A stretch of DNA of 20,830 nt, taken from positions 1 through 20,830 of the forward strand of contig JAZNIK010000055.1 of the NCBI GenBank assembly GCA_045577495.1, in the 5' to 3' direction. Both the position numbers and the translations under genes were made by a program. The notes under the pieces were generated by a model. The model was given only the letters and a program-made list of their open reading frames with translations. It was not told the DNA's origin and ran no database searches. Every line of letters begins with the position of its first letter. Position 1 is the stretch's first letter. Source of the DNA: UMGS1279 sp045577495 (GTDB lineage Bacteria; Bacillota; Clostridia; Oscillospirales; Acutalibacteraceae). Shown here in pieces: positions 20,753 to 20,830 of this stretch.

Positions 20753-20779
20753 GCAAAAACAGGATGAAAAAGCAGTGTA

Positions 20780-20792
20780 AATATGGTATAAT
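20780..20792 (+). promoter_or_regulatory. Extended -10 promoter-like site pointing out of the window
   Basis: A perfect TATAAT at 20787-20792 is preceded by TGG, fitting an extended -10. No good -35 is seen 17 bp upstream. It may drive a gene starting beyond 20830; no gene is visible in the remaining bases. Confidence 0.45.
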
Positions 20793-20830
20793 AGAAGCAT
20801 AGAAAAACCGCATAAAAAGAGGGATTTTAA

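Overview
The window looks like an ordinary chromosomal segment of a low-GC anaerobic Firmicute (class Clostridia, probably Oscillospiraceae/Ruminococcaceae-like). The evidence is AT-rich spacers, strong TTGACA/TATAAT promoters, AGGAGG-type ribosome binding sites, a lysine riboswitch, a T-box leader, YtrA-type GntR regulation and a GlnRS gene next to a GluRS gene. I see no prophage, plasmid, CRISPR or defence genes. The unusual content lies in non-coding structure and in the arrangement of otherwise familiar genes.

Left part (1-9.8 kb, almost all minus strand). Read in the direction of transcription it runs gltX, glnS, a 275-bp inverted-repeat element, a Nif3-family gene, lemA, a TPM-domain membrane protein gene, an unrecognised 250-codon gene, then rpmH-rnpA-yidD-yidC-khpB(jag), and finally a CAU-anticodon tRNA cut by the window edge. 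The rpmH-to-jag block is the conserved group usually found beside dnaA/oriC, but here the gene upstream of rpmH is not dnaA and I see no DnaA-box cluster. This block builds ribosomal protein L34, the RNase P protein, the YidC insertase with its helper YidD, and the RNA-binding protein KhpB.

Middle (9.9-12.9 kb, plus strand). A TrpR-like YerC regulator diverges from gltX. It is followed by a flavin reductase-family gene and then by a lysine riboswitch with its terminator ahead of an NhaC-family transporter, which implies that the NhaC protein moves lysine.

Right part (12.9-20.1 kb, minus strand). There is a monocistronic PfkB/1-phosphofructokinase-type gene and a monocistronic DegT-type sugar aminotransferase gene. 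Next is a three-gene ABC uptake operon (lipoprotein, permease, ATPase) of the TrpXYZ-like class. It lies behind a T-box leader whose candidate specifier (UUC) and discriminator-matching base (U) suggest phenylalanine rather than tryptophan. Upstream is a GntR/YtrA repressor, ABC ATPase and ABC permease operon with a palindrome over its own promoter.

Far right (20.2-20.8 kb, plus strand). tRNA-Thr(UGU) is followed by a 62-bp near-perfect direct repeat that re-copies its 3' end 176 bp downstream, enclosing a 114-bp hairpin-rich spacer. Then come tRNA-Tyr(GUA), a double hairpin/terminator, and a promoter-like site pointing out of the window.

The most unusual items are the TA-bounded inverted-repeat element that supplies the glnS stop codon, the att-like tRNA-Thr 3'-end duplication, the probable Phe T-box on a Trp-type transporter, and a YidC whose groove arginine is replaced by asparagine.
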